Source: Chloroflexota bacterium
GTDB taxonomy: Bacteria > Chloroflexota > Limnocylindria > QHBO01
Assembly (NCBI GenBank): GCA_029865285.1
Contig: JAOUHE010000001.1
Coordinates: 1 to 35,745 of the forward strand
Direction of reading: 5' to 3'
DNA: 35,745 bases
Shown one piece after another: positions 1-9,000 of this stretch; positions within the stretch are counted from its first letter, which is position 1; the number at the start of each line of letters is the position of its first letter. The translations under genes and the position numbers were made by a program. Under the pieces are notes generated by a model. The model was not told where the DNA came from. It worked only from the letters and a program-made list of their open reading frames with translations, and made no database searches.

Positions 1-421
1 GACGACGCTCCTGCTCATCCTGCCGGTCCTCGCCGTCCTGCTGCTCGCGGGAGACGAGGCCGGCTGGTGGTTCAGCATCCTGAGCTGGCTGGCGATCGCG
101 GGCCTGGTGCTGGTCGCGGTCGGTCAGCTCCTGCTGGTCGTAGGCGTCATCTCGCTTAACACGTCGTTCCTCACCGGCGGGGTCGGCATCACCCCGTTCC
201 TGCTCTGGGCGCTGGCGACGATCTGGACCGCCTGGTCGTTTGGCGTTCCGTCGCCGATGGTCGGATTCCTGCTCGCCGGCGTGCTGGTGATGAGCGCGCT
301 GACCACCGCGGTCAGCCTCGCACTGCCAGGCATGGCGACCGGCATCGTCAGCGGCGTACTGACGCTGGCACTGTGTGCCTGGATGGCCGCCCTGGGGAGC
401 GACCTGCTGGGGCGCGCCTAG
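1..421 (+). CDS. Integral membrane protein, 5' end cut by window
   Basis: The frame is open from base 2 to a TAG at 419-421, so the start codon lies outside the window. The visible part (about 139 residues) is almost entirely hydrophobic, with roughly four membrane-spanning stretches rich in L, V, A and G joined by very short loops. No catalytic or binding motif is visible and I do not recognise the family. The GTG at 107 lies inside a continuous hydrophobic frame and is unlikely to be the true start. It converges on the 2-oxoacid oxidoreductase operon, and its stop codon shares the palindrome CTAG (418-421) with the stop of the gamma-subunit gene on the other strand. Confidence 0.7.
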   Translation, partial: TTLLLILPVLAVLLLAGDEAGWWFSILSWLAIAGLVLVAVGQLLLVVGVISLNTSFLTGGVGITPFLLWALATIWTAWSFGVPSPMVGFLLAGVLVMSALTTAVSLALPGMATGIVSGVLTLALCAWMAALGSDLLGRA

Positions 422-972
422 ACGGGAACGGCGACGGCGCCTGCCCGAACGCCCGCCTCGAAGGCCCCCAGATCGGCCTCCAGGATCTCCGGACGCTTGA
501 CGCCGACGACCTCGCGGATGGCCTCGATCACCGATTCGCGCGTGACCCAGCCGAGTCGCCCGACCAGTGCGCCCAGGGCCACCACGCTCACCAGCTTGTC
601 GTCACCGGCGCTCGCCGCCAGCTCCGTGCAGGGGACGCGCAGCTCGTCGATCTCCGGCCGTTCCGCGCTCGCGTCGCCCAGCAAGGACGCATTGGCGATC
701 AGCAGCCCGCCGTCCGCCACGCGGGGTCCGAACCTGGCGAGCGACGGGGGATTCATCACGACTGCCGCGTCGTAACGGTCGACGACGGGCGACCCGATCT
801 CCTCGTCAGCAACGATGACGGTGCACGAGGCGGTTCCGCCGCGCATCTCAGGGCCGTACGACGGAATCCAGAACGCCTCCAGTCCATCGGCGATTGCCGC
901 CCGGGCGAGGATCTGCCCGGCGAAGAGGAGCCCCTGCCCGCCGAACCCGGCGAAGACGACCGAGCGCTCCAT
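418..972 (-). CDS. 2-oxoacid:ferredoxin oxidoreductase, gamma subunit
   Basis: Predicted 184-residue gamma subunit of a thiamine-diphosphate-dependent 2-oxoacid:ferredoxin oxidoreductase, the cytoplasmic complex that oxidatively decarboxylates 2-oxoacids to acyl-CoA and reduces ferredoxin. It opens with a family-typical strand and glycine loop, VVFAGFGGQG (residues 5-14), followed by a PEMRGGTASC segment usual in POR/KOR gamma subunits. I chose the ATG at 970-972. It sits one base after the beta-subunit stop, and GGAGGG lies just upstream in the end of the beta gene. An 18-residue upstream extension in the same frame overlaps the beta gene and looks non-native. Last gene of a delta-alpha-beta-gamma operon; its TAG overlaps the stop of the convergent membrane protein gene. 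Substrate specificity cannot be read from this subunit. Confidence 0.92.
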   Translation of the reverse strand: MERSVVFAGFGGQGLLFAGQILARAAIADGLEAFWIPSYGPEMRGGTASCTVIVADEEIGSPVVDRYDAAVVMNPPSLARFGPRVADGGLLIANASLLGDASAERPEIDELRVPCTELAASAGDDKLVSVVALGALVGRLGWVTRESVIEAIREVVGVKRPEILEADLGAFEAGVRAGAVAVPV

Positions 973-973
973 C

Positions 974-1765
974 TCAGGCGCCCTCCGCTGCAGCGGGCTG
1001 TCGCGCCGGTGCGGATCGGTCCACAAGGACGCCCAGCGGGTACACCTTCTCGACCTCCGACAGGTGCTCCATCGATTCGACTGCGGTCATCCCCCAACCG
1101 ACCGGGCAGTTCGACAGGATCTCGACGATCGCGAAACCGGCGCCATCCAGCTGGGCTTTGCAGGCGCGCTTGATCATGGCCTTGGTCTTGCCGATGTGCG
1201 GCGGGTCGCTGACCGAGCCGCGGGCGGCGTAGGTCACGCCGGGCAGGATGGCGAGCATCTCGGTCATCGGGATCGGGAAGCCCGCGGCGCCGGCCTCGCG
1301 ACCGGTCGGGGTCGACGTGGTGTGCTGCCCGAGCAGCGTCGTTGGGGCCATCTGGCCGCCGGTCATGCCGTAGATCCCGTTGTTGACGAAGATGGCCGTG
1401 ATCAGCTCGCCGCGCCCGGCGGCGTGGATGATCTCGGCGGTCCCGATCGCCGCCAGGTCGCCGTCGCCCTGGTAGGTGAGCACGAAGCTGTCGGGGCGTA
1501 CCCGGCGGATCCCGGTCGCCACGGCCGGCGCGCGTCCGTGCGGTGCCTCGACCCAGTCCAGCTGCAGGTAGTCATACGCGAAGACGGCGCAGCCGACGGG
1601 GGCCACCGCGATCGTGCGCGGCGCAAGCTCGAGTTCCTCGAGCACCTCCGCGAGCAGGCGGTGGATGATGCCGTGCCCGCAGCCGGGGCAGTAGTGTGTC
1701 GAGCGGTCGGTGAGCAACTCGGGGCGGCTGGCGATGACCCGCGGAGGAGTGGCGACAGCGGTCAT
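974..1765 (-). CDS. 2-oxoacid:ferredoxin oxidoreductase, beta (TPP-binding) subunit
   Basis: 263-residue beta subunit that holds thiamine diphosphate and an iron-sulfur cluster. The N-terminal CPGCGH (residues 26-31) is the family cysteine motif, and a further cysteine lies in PVGC near residue 59. The TPP/Mg site is seen as GDGD (100-103) followed by NNGIYGMTGGQ (127-137). Length is normal for a separate beta chain of KOR/VOR type. The ATG at 1763-1765 overlaps the end of the alpha gene by four bases (ATGA arrangement), so translation is probably coupled. It acts with the alpha subunit, which binds the second half of the TPP site, and hands electrons to the two-cluster ferredoxin-like delta subunit. 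The branched-chain versus 2-oxoglutarate preference is unresolved. Confidence 0.95.
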   Translation of the reverse strand: MTAVATPPRVIASRPELLTDRSTHYCPGCGHGIIHRLLAEVLEELELAPRTIAVAPVGCAVFAYDYLQLDWVEAPHGRAPAVATGIRRVRPDSFVLTYQGDGDLAAIGTAEIIHAAGRGELITAIFVNNGIYGMTGGQMAPTTLLGQHTTSTPTGREAGAAGFPIPMTEMLAILPGVTYAARGSVSDPPHIGKTKAMIKRACKAQLDGAGFAIVEILSNCPVGWGMTAVESMEHLSEVEKVYPLGVLVDRSAPARQPAAAEGA

Positions 1766-2883
1766 GTGGCACCGCCCGCGCGAACCGTCGCGTCGAGCCG
1801 GCGGAGCTCCGCCAGCACTTCATCCGGCGTCGGCAGCATCCCACCGGTCCGGCCATGGAAAGCGACCGGGCAGCGTCCCTCCACCGCGAGCCGGACATCC
1901 TCGACCATCTGGCCGGCCGACAGCTCCACGACCAGCATCGCGGTTGGGCGCGACGCCAACTCGCGCAGCTGAGGTTCGGGGAACGGCCAGAGCGTGATCG
2001 GCCGGAAGAGCCCCACGCGGATTCCCTCCTGTCGCGCCTTCCTCATCGCCGAATGCGCGATCCGCGCGGCTGTCCCGTAGGCGACCACCGCCAGATCGGC
2101 GTCCTCGAGCTGCTCTCCGGCCCAGCGAACCTCGTTGCGCGCGATCTCGCGGAACTTGGCCTGCAGCACGTTGTTGTGCTCCTCGAGTCGCTCCGGCAGC
2201 AGGTGCAGGGAGCGAAGGACCCGCGGCGGCCGACCATCGGCCCCGGTGAGCGCCCAGTCGAACTCCTGGCGCGGCGGATGACGGAACTGCGGCTCGATCG
2301 GCTCCATCGCCTGTCCCAGGATCCCGTCGGCAAGCAGGATCACCGGCGTCCGATACCGCTCGGCGAGTTCGAACGCGGTCGCCACCAGTTCCACCGCCTC
2401 GCCGATCGATGCGGGCGCCAGGACCGGGACCTTGTAGTCGCCGTGGCCATGGCCCTTCACCGCCTGGAAGTAGTCGCTCTGGCTCGGACCGATACTGCCC
2501 AGGCCCGGTCCGCCGCGCATGACATTGACCAGCACGATGGGCGTCTGGGAACCCGCCATGTAGCTCATCGCCTCGGCCATCAGGCTCATCCCCGGGCTCG
2601 ACGAGCTGACGAGCACGCGTGCCCCGGTCGCGGCTGCGCCGAGACCCATGTTGATGGCCCCGAGCTCGCTCTCGGCCTGGACGAAGACCCTGCCGAGTTC
2701 CGGCATGCGCCTCGCCATCCATTCCAGCAGCTCGGCCTGCGGGGTGATCGGGTAGCCGAAGTACGCATCACAGCCGGCCTGGATGGCCGCCTCGGCGATC
2801 GCCTCGTTGCCCTTCATCAGGATGCGCGAGCGCTTCGAGCCTGTCGCTCCTTCAGTAGGGGCTCGCTCGACGGTGGCGGTCAT
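1762..2883 (-). CDS. vorB: 2-oxoacid:ferredoxin oxidoreductase, alpha subunit, VorB type
   Basis: 373-residue alpha subunit. After a short polar leader come KGNEAIAEAAI and YPITPQ (YPITP at 44-48), the pyrimidine-side TPP-binding signature of this family. A conserved VMRGGPGLG...PSQSDYFQA stretch and a GHGDY motif follow. This combination resembles proteins annotated as VorB (3-methyl-2-oxobutanoate dehydrogenase subunit) more than pyruvate-specific PorA, so oxidation of branched-chain or other 2-oxoacids to acyl-CoA is likely; 2-oxoglutarate remains possible. The ATG at 2881-2883 overlaps the delta-gene stop by four bases, and the end overlaps the beta start by four bases. Products would feed reduced ferredoxin and acyl-CoA into central metabolism under low oxygen or amino-acid breakdown. 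Confidence 0.93.
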   Translation of the reverse strand: MTATVERAPTEGATGSKRSRILMKGNEAIAEAAIQAGCDAYFGYPITPQAELLEWMARRMPELGRVFVQAESELGAINMGLGAAATGARVLVSSSSPGMSLMAEAMSYMAGSQTPIVLVNVMRGGPGLGSIGPSQSDYFQAVKGHGHGDYKVPVLAPASIGEAVELVATAFELAERYRTPVILLADGILGQAMEPIEPQFRHPPRQEFDWALTGADGRPPRVLRSLHLLPERLEEHNNVLQAKFREIARNEVRWAGEQLEDADLAVVAYGTAARIAHSAMRKARQEGIRVGLFRPITLWPFPEPQLRELASRPTAMLVVELSAGQMVEDVRLAVEGRCPVAFHGRTGGMLPTPDEVLAELRRLDATVRAGGAT

Positions 2884-3170
2884 TTGGCGGCCTCGCGCTT
2901 CGGTGGGGCGTAGACGGTGAAGACGGCATCGGGGCAGACCCGCGCGCAGAATGCGCAGCTCGTGCAGCTCGGGGCGTCGTGCAACTCGATCGGGTGGTAG
3001 CCGAGCGCGTTCACCACGTCACGATCGAGGGCGAGGAGGTGGTATGGGCAGGCTGCCACGCACAGTTCACAGCCCTTGCATCGGTCGCTGGCGATCTCCA
3101 GTGGCGTGAAGGCGGCGTCTTGCGCAGCGATTGCCTGTCTGCTGCGCGTGTTCACGCTGAGTGCACTCAT
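2880..3170 (-). CDS. 2-oxoacid:ferredoxin oxidoreductase, delta subunit (2x[4Fe-4S] ferredoxin)
   Basis: 96-residue ferredoxin-type subunit. Two C-x2-C-x2-C-x3-C-P motifs are visible: CKGCELCVAACP (C31, C34, C37, C41) and CTSCAFCARVCP (C69, C72, C75, C79). Each would hold a [4Fe-4S] cluster, making an electron path from the TPP site to free ferredoxin. First gene of the four-gene operon; its TGA overlaps the alpha start. The start is not certain. I prefer the ATG at 3168-3170, just after GAGGTG; a TTG at 3204-3206 would add 12 residues of low-complexity sequence. The promoter must lie in the 3171-3369 gap shared with the divergent gene. Confidence 0.92.
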   Translation of the reverse strand: MSALSVNTRSRQAIAAQDAAFTPLEIASDRCKGCELCVAACPYHLLALDRDVVNALGYHPIELHDAPSCTSCAFCARVCPDAVFTVYAPPKREAAK

Positions 3171-3369
3171 CACCTCGAGGGTGCCCCCACTCGCGCGGGC
3201 GGGCAAGGGCCGAACGGCATCCCTGCGGCGGGACCTCGGTCGTTTGCGGCGGACCCCCGCCCGGGACCCGGCCGACCCGGCCTACCCGTTCGGGCCGACC
3301 GGCACTGGCAGCACCGAAGCCGATCCACGACGCTTCAAGCGGTGAAATTCGTGGAAGACGAGGTGAGAA
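3171..3369. other. Divergent intergenic region between the oxidoreductase operon and the beta-helix-like gene
   Basis: Very GC-rich gap that must hold the promoters of both flanking genes. CCGACC and CCCGG units recur around 3255-3302, but I see no clean inverted repeat and no convincing -35/-10 pair on either strand. Confidence 0.4.
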
Positions 3370-3930
3370 GTGGTCGCGGAGTTGGATGTTCAGACAGCGA
3401 TCGGGGAGACCGCCGCTGAGGAGATTGAGGCACCGGTTGAGACAGTCCCCGAAGAGACGGCGGGGACTCGCCCGCTGATCTCGGTCACCGGCCTGGTGCG
3501 CGGGGTGGATGTTGAGCTGAAGAATGCCCTGGTGGGAGTGGCGGTGGCTGCCGACGACGTCACGGTCGAGCGGGCTTTCGTCCGCAGCATTTTCGCCGGG
3601 GGCGGACTTGAGGTGCGGCAGGCAGGAGCCGCCGTGATCGTGTCGGGAGGCGATACGACGATTCAGCAGGGTGGTGCCCAGGCGATCGTTTCGGCGGGCA
3701 CCGTGAACATGGAGTCGGCCGGATCGGGCTTTGCCATCGCGCGGAGAATTCGCGTCGCGCAGGGCGGGACCCTGGTGTTCGCGCTGGCGCCAACGGTGGA
3801 GGTCGCGGAGGGCGGCCGGGTCATCTTCGGTCGGTCGGCTGCGCTCGCGGTGGTGGGAGGCCTGGCCAGCCTGGCGGCCCTGCTGGTCTTCCTGCTCGGG
3901 CGTCGACCCGGGGCTGCTCGCACAACCTGA
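3370..3930 (+). CDS. Membrane-anchored beta-helix-like protein of unknown function (bactofilin-like appearance)
   Basis: 186 residues from a GTG start with ACGAGGTGAG at 3358-3367 as ribosome site. The first ~35 residues are acidic and low in complexity. Residues ~37-155 show short strands repeating about every 6-10 residues, alternating V/I/A with G and polar residues (for example GLEVRQAGAAVIVSGG, TTIQQGGAQAIVSAG). This is the pattern of a right-handed beta-helix such as bactofilins and polymer-forming proteins. A single membrane segment (~157-178, AALAVVGG...LVFLLG) ends in RR and a short tail. I do not recognise a named family. The layout suggests a membrane-bound scaffold or surface polymer, but this is inference from sequence pattern only. 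Divergent from the oxidoreductase operon and convergent, 10 bases apart, with the next small gene. Confidence 0.75.
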   Translation: MVAELDVQTAIGETAAEEIEAPVETVPEETAGTRPLISVTGLVRGVDVELKNALVGVAVAADDVTVERAFVRSIFAGGGLEVRQAGAAVIVSGGDTTIQQGGAQAIVSAGTVNMESAGSGFAIARRIRVAQGGTLVFALAPTVEVAEGGRVIFGRSAALAVVGGLASLAALLVFLLGRRPGAARTT

Positions 3931-3940
3931 CTCGGCGGGG

Positions 3941-4219
3941 TCAGCTGACCTCGCTGCCGGTCGTGATCCTCCGACGCGTGGAGATCTCTACCGATGCCTC
4001 TCGCCCCTCGTGTGCGGGGTGCTCGACCAGGGCGATCAGCCGGCTCGACATGAAGCGGCCGGTGCGCACCGGCGTGCCGCCACGAGTTACCTCGCTCACC
4101 TCGACCACGCCCCGGGCAGTGGCTACCTCGATGCGCCGCCCGGCGCGCGTCGCCTCGATCACGAAGGTCTGCGTCCCCTGGCCCGTGTCCACCACCGCCT
4201 CGACCCGATCGCCCTTCAT
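3941..4219 (-). CDS. Small hypothetical protein (92 aa)
   Basis: Soluble 92-residue protein from an ATG, rich in R, V, T and E, with alternating hydrophobic residues suggesting a small beta-sheet or barrel (TFVIEATRAGRRIEVATARGV). No signal peptide, membrane segment or metal motif. It lies 43 bases downstream of the amidohydrolase on the same strand and may be cotranscribed with it. I do not recognise it. Reading-frame quality (strand-like alternation, charged surface pattern, ATG start, tight fit between neighbours) supports it being real, but only moderately. Confidence 0.6.
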   Translation of the reverse strand: MKGDRVEAVVDTGQGTQTFVIEATRAGRRIEVATARGVVEVSEVTRGGTPVRTGRFMSSRLIALVEHPAHEGREASVEISTRRRITTGSEVS

Positions 4220-4262
4220 GGAGTCAGCCTAGACCGATCCCAGCGCGCGGTCCAGACCGGCG

Positions 4263-5897
4263 TCAGCCGGAGTAGACCTCGGTCCCCTCGGCAAGGGTGA
4301 GCGCGACCCGCGCGTCGCCGATCGGTCCGGCATCGGAGGCCCGCAGGTTGCGGTCCAGCACGACCATGTCCGCCGCCTTGCCGGCCTCCAGGGTGCCGGT
4401 CAGGTGGTCGAGGTGGTTGACGTACGCGGAGCCGATGGTGAACGCAGCCAGTGCGGCGTCCAGCGGCAGGCGCTCATCGGGCAGGAATGGGGGATTGTGG
4501 CGGGCATCAGGATCCACCCTGGTGACCGCCACCTCCATCTCGAGCAGCGGGTTGGGCGACGACACGGTCCAGTCGCTGCCGCCGGCGAGCCGCGCACCAC
4601 TCCGCAGCAGGCCGCCGAACGGGTATTGCCAGGCGGTCCGCAGGGGGCCGAGGACGGGGATGCGCAGGTCGCGCATCTGGTTGTCGTGGGAGGCCCAGAG
4701 CGGCTGCATGTTCGCGGTGGCGCCGATCGCCGCAAAGCGCGGGATGTCGGCGGGTTGGATCAGCTCGATGTGGGCGATGTGGTGCCGGCCATCGGTGCGT
4801 CCGTTGGCGGCCACGGCGCCCTCGATCGCGTCGAGGGCGAGCCGCACGCCGCCGTCGCCGATGGCGTGGAAGTGGCACTGGAAGCCGAGCCGATCCAGCT
4901 CTGAAACTGCCGCCCGCAGCTCGTCCGGCGGAATCATGGGGATGCCGCGGTTCTCGGTGACGTTGCCGTCAGGGCCGAGGTAGGGCTCGGTCAGCAGCGC
5001 GGTACCGTTCTCGATGATGCCGTCCACGAAGAACTTGACGCTGTCCGCGCGAAACCGATCGGGTGGCGCAGCGACCGGCGTATCGCGCTCGCGGATCAGG
5101 TCGGCGATCTGCTCCGGGCCGCGGCCGTTATCCCAGAGCTGCGCGGCCACGACCCGCATGGTGAGCCGTTCCTCCGCAACTGCGCGGCGGTAAGCGGCCA
5201 GCTCGGCCGCGCGGTTCCACGCGTCCTGCCAGGCGGTGATGCCCAGCGAGTGGAGGTAGCGCTGCGCTTCGGCGAGCGCGGCGTCCAGGTCGCCGGCGGT
5301 GGGCGTCGGGATCAGCACCTCGACCAGGTTTGCCGCCCCTTCGTGCAGCGTGCCGGCCGGCTCCCCTTTGGCGTCCCGCTCGATTCGCCCGTCAATCGGA
5401 TCGGGGGTGGCGGCCGTGATCCCGGCGAGCTGCAGCGCGCGGCTGTTGACCCAGGCGGAGTGGCCGTCGCGAGAGGCCAGGAAGACGGGCCGGTCGGGAA
5501 CGATCGCGTCGAGGGCGCTTCGACCCGGGTTTCCGCCGGGAAAGGCGGACATCGCCCAGCCGCTGCCACTGATCCACTCGCGATCGGGGTGCGCGGCCGC
5601 GTAGGCCGCGATTCGATCCGGGTAGGCGCGGGCATCGTCGAGGTCGTGCAGGTCGCACAGCGCCGCGGACAGCCCGCCGTGGATCGGGTGAACGTGCGCG
5701 TCCTGGAATCCGGGAAGCAGCGTCTCGCCGTCGAGCGCGATGCTGCGGGTCGCCGGCCCGGCCAACGTTTGCACATCCCGCCGCGTTCCGACCGCCACGA
5801 TGCGCCCTGCGCGGACAGCGACGGCGTTGGCGCGCGTGGGGCGGCCCGTCATGGTCTCGACGGTGGCGCCGCTGATGACGAGGTCGGCGAACTCCAT
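4263..5897 (-). CDS. YtcJ-type amidohydrolase (metal-dependent hydrolase)
   Basis: 544-residue predicted cytoplasmic amidohydrolase of the YtcJ/amidohydrolase-3 family. The N-terminal small beta domain (ADLVISGATVETM, GRIVAVG) leads to the metal motif HVH (68-70) in LLPGFQDAHVHPIHGG. Further landmarks are the WVNSRAL segment, FFVDGIIENGTA, FHAIGDGGV with its metal His, HIAHIELI, and GGSDWTVSSPNPL, whose Asp is the usual catalytic/metal residue. The C-terminus closes with a TGTLEAGKAADMVVLDRNL segment typical of the superfamily. Length is normal. Family members hydrolyse amide or formyl bonds, but the physiological substrate of most is unknown and is not suggested by the neighbours. The ATG at 5895-5897 has only a weak GGGG ribosome site. 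Divergent from the RND gene. Confidence 0.92.
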   Translation of the reverse strand: MEFADLVISGATVETMTGRPTRANAVAVRAGRIVAVGTRRDVQTLAGPATRSIALDGETLLPGFQDAHVHPIHGGLSAALCDLHDLDDARAYPDRIAAYAAAHPDREWISGSGWAMSAFPGGNPGRSALDAIVPDRPVFLASRDGHSAWVNSRALQLAGITAATPDPIDGRIERDAKGEPAGTLHEGAANLVEVLIPTPTAGDLDAALAEAQRYLHSLGITAWQDAWNRAAELAAYRRAVAEERLTMRVVAAQLWDNGRGPEQIADLIRERDTPVAAPPDRFRADSVKFFVDGIIENGTALLTEPYLGPDGNVTENRGIPMIPPDELRAAVSELDRLGFQCHFHAIGDGGVRLALDAIEGAVAANGRTDGRHHIAHIELIQPADIPRFAAIGATANMQPLWASHDNQMRDLRIPVLGPLRTAWQYPFGGLLRSGARLAGGSDWTVSSPNPLLEMEVAVTRVDPDARHNPPFLPDERLPLDAALAAFTIGSAYVNHLDHLTGTLEAGKAADMVVLDRNLRASDAGPIGDARVALTLAEGTEVYSG

Positions 5898-6004
5898 ACC
5901 CCGATGCTACCCTTACCGGCAGCCAATTCACCCCTGCGGTGCGCGGGCGCGAAGCCACCTCGCCGCCCGGGCAGCATCCGCGACCACCGTCAGGAGCCTC
6001 CCTC

Positions 6005-9000
6005 GTGCACCGATTCAGTGAGCTTGCGGTTGCCAAGCGCAGCGTCGTCCTTCTCCTCGCCGGCGGCCTATTCTTGGCCGGGCTCCTCGCCTGGGGGAGC
6101 CTGAAGCAGGAGCTCGTCCCCGACGTCGAGTTCCCGATCGTGACCGTCATTGCGCCGTATCCCGGTGCCGGTGCCGCGGATGTCACCGAGCAGGTGGCCA
6201 AGCCGATCGAGCGCGCCATTGGAGCGATCCCCGGCATCGACACGATCCAGTCGACATCGGCCAACTCAATCGCCCTGGTGATTGCCGAGTTCGACTACGG
6301 GACCGATGTCCGCGAGGTCACCTCGCTGATCGAGGAGAACCTGGCGACCGCGGGGCTACCCGCTTCGGTGACGCCGCAGGTGACGCCGTTCAACATCAAT
6401 TCGACGCCGGTCCTCTTCAGCTCGATCAGCGCCACGAGCGCCGACGGCCTGGAGGCGGCGGCGCGCATCGCCCGGGAGGAGATCGTCCCGGAGCTATCCG
6501 CGATCTCCGGCGTCGCCGCCGTCGAGCTCACCGGCGGCCTCCAGGAGCGGCTGCTGATCACCCTCGATCCGGTCAAGCTCGCCGATGCCGGCATCTCGAC
6601 CCAGCAGGTGATCGGCCTGTTGACCGCCAACAACCTGACCTTCCCCGGGGGCGGCCTGAACACCGGTGAGCAGACCATCCCGGTCACCACCATCGGTCGC
6701 TTCGCATCGGTCGCCGAGGTTCGCGACCTGGTGGTCGGGGTCCGGCAGCCCGCGCCCGGAGGTCCGACCGACGCACCGGCGTTCCCGCAGCCGATCACGC
6801 TGGCCGACCTCGGCACGGTCGAGATCGTGGCCCAGGCGACGACCGGCTACGGCAGGAGTGACGGCAAACCGGCCCTGAGCCTTACCGTCTCGAAGACCCA
6901 GGATGCGAACACGGTCGAGGTGGCCCAGGCCGCGCAGGCGCTCCTCGATGAGATCGCCGCGCGCCACACCGATTCGCTGACCGTCTCCACCATCGCGGAC
7001 CAGTCAGTCTTCATCATCGATTCGCGCGACGGCCTGCTCCGCGAGGGCGGCCTCGGCGCCATCTTCGCCGTGGTCACCATCTTCCTGTTCCTGTTCAGTC
7101 TGCGCTCCACCTTCGTGGCCGCGGTGAGCATCCCCCTGTCGCTGCTGATCGCCCTGGTCGGCATGCAGTTCAGTGGGATCAGCATCAACATCATGACCCT
7201 GGGTGGCCTGGCGGTTGCGGTGGGGCGGGTGGTGGACGACTCGATCGTGGTGCTCGAGAACATCTACCGGCATCGGGCGCTGGGCGACGACCGGATGACC
7301 GCCGTGCTCCGCGGACCCCGCGAAGTGGCCTCGGCGATCACGGCCAGCACGCTCACCACCGTCGCGGTCTTCATGCCGCTCGGGTTCGCCGGCGGCTTCA
7401 TCAGCCAGTTCTTCCTGCCCTTCGCGCTGACCGTCACGTTCGCCCTGGTCGGCTCGCTGTTCGTGGCCCTGACGGTGATCCCGGTACTTGCCTACCTGCT
7501 GATGGGTCGGGTGAGCACCGCGGTCGACGAGACCGGCGAGCCGCGTAACTCCCTGTGGGTGCACGTCTACGACCCGACGATCCGGTTCGCACTCCGCAAC
7601 CGATGGACGAAGCTCGGCGTGGTCGCCCTCTCGGCCGCGCTCTTTGTCGGCTCGCTGGCACTCGTGCCGCTCCTGCCGACCCAGTTCCTCAGCTCTGGGT
7701 CGGAGAAGATCCTGCGCGTCACCGTCGCACCACCCTCTGGGGCCAGTTCGGCGGCCGTGCTCGAGCGCGCCATCGAGGCGGAGGCGATCCTCATCGACGA
7801 CCCGATGGTCGAACAGGTCCAGACCACCGTGCCCGGCGAGGGTGATACCGGCTTTCAGACGCTCTTCGCGGCGCAGAGCGGGCGACCCGCCAACAGCGCC
7901 GTACTCACCGTCCGCCTGGACTCCACCGTTGACCTGGTCGAGTACGCGGTCACACTCGCCGAGGATCTCGATCCGGTCCGCGGGGACGGCTTCGACGTGG
8001 CCGTCGGTCAACAGGGCGGTGCGACGAGCAATGCCCTGACGGTGATCGTCACCGCCAGCGACCCTGGGCAGGTGGAAACGGCCACTGCAGCGCTGATGGA
8101 CGCGCTGGGCGACCTGTCGGGATTCACCAACCTGACCACCGACCTGGTCCGGGCCGCGCCGGAGATCCAGGTCCGCGTCGATCCGAACAAGGCGGTTGCG
8201 CTCGGCACCACTGCCGCGCAGATCGGGGCCGAGGTGCGCGGAGCGCTCACCGGGCAGACCGTCAGCCGCATCCAGTTCCCCGACTCCGACCCGCTCGACG
8301 TCGTGGTCCGGATCGACCCCGCCGCGACGGCTTCGCTCGCGGACCTCGAGTCGCTGCCGGTCGGCACCGTCGCCCGGGCCTCGCTGGGCACGGTCGCCAC
8401 CGTGGAGCAGGTCGAGGTGCAGGGCACCATCACCCGGATCGATCAGGCCCCGTCGGCATCGGTCAAGGCGGAGATCACTAGCGAGGACACCGGGGCCGTG
8501 TCGGCATCGGTCCAGGCCGTGATCGACGACCTGAAGGCGTCGGGGGCGATCCCGGCCGGCGTCAGCGTGGAGCTGGCCGGCGTGTCGCAGCAGCAGGCGG
8601 AGGCGTTCGGCGGCCTCTTCGCCGCCATGGGGATCGCCATCCTGCTCGTCTTCGTGATGCTGGTCTTCACCTTCAACTCGCTGATCACCCCGTTCATCAT
8701 CCTCTTTAGCCTGCCGCTGGCCACCATCGGTGCCTTCCCGGCGCTGGTGCTGACCGGCCGCCCGATCGGGGTGAGCGCGCTGATCGGCTTCCTGATGCTG
8801 ATCGGGATCGTGGTGACCAACGCGATCGTGCTGCTCGACCTGGTCGAGCGTTTGAAGGCCGATGGGCATTCGACCCGCGACGCGCTGGTGGAGGGTGGCA
8901 AGACCAGGGTCAGGCCGATCCTGATGACTGCCATCGCCACCATCCTGGCCCTCGTGCCGTTGGCGGCAGGGTTCAACGAGGGGTCGATCATCGCCGCCGA

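Noticed and set aside
373..2913. Long plus-strand open frames across the oxidoreductase operon
   Set aside because: They have shadow composition (Arg/Gly/Asp/Gln-rich) and overlap four minus-strand genes with clear metal and cofactor motifs.
3240..3310. Repeated CCGACC/CCCGG units that could be taken for tandem repeats
   Set aside because: Unit length and spacing are irregular; this is GC-rich low complexity rather than a repeat array.
3338..3360. Short string resembling the 16S rRNA sequence around AGCGGTGAAAT
   Set aside because: Only a short match with no surrounding rRNA sequence; it lies just before a gene start and is best explained by chance.
5939..6004. Upstream start for the RND gene at 5939
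   Set aside because: The added 22 residues are Pro/Ser/Arg-rich and unlike the family; AGGAG at 5992-5996 points to GTG 6005.
7004..8869. 621-codon open frame on the minus strand inside the RND gene
   Set aside because: Composition is dominated by R, D, H, Q and G with no domain motifs; it mirrors the strong codon bias of the RND gene on the other strand, which has full family motifs.
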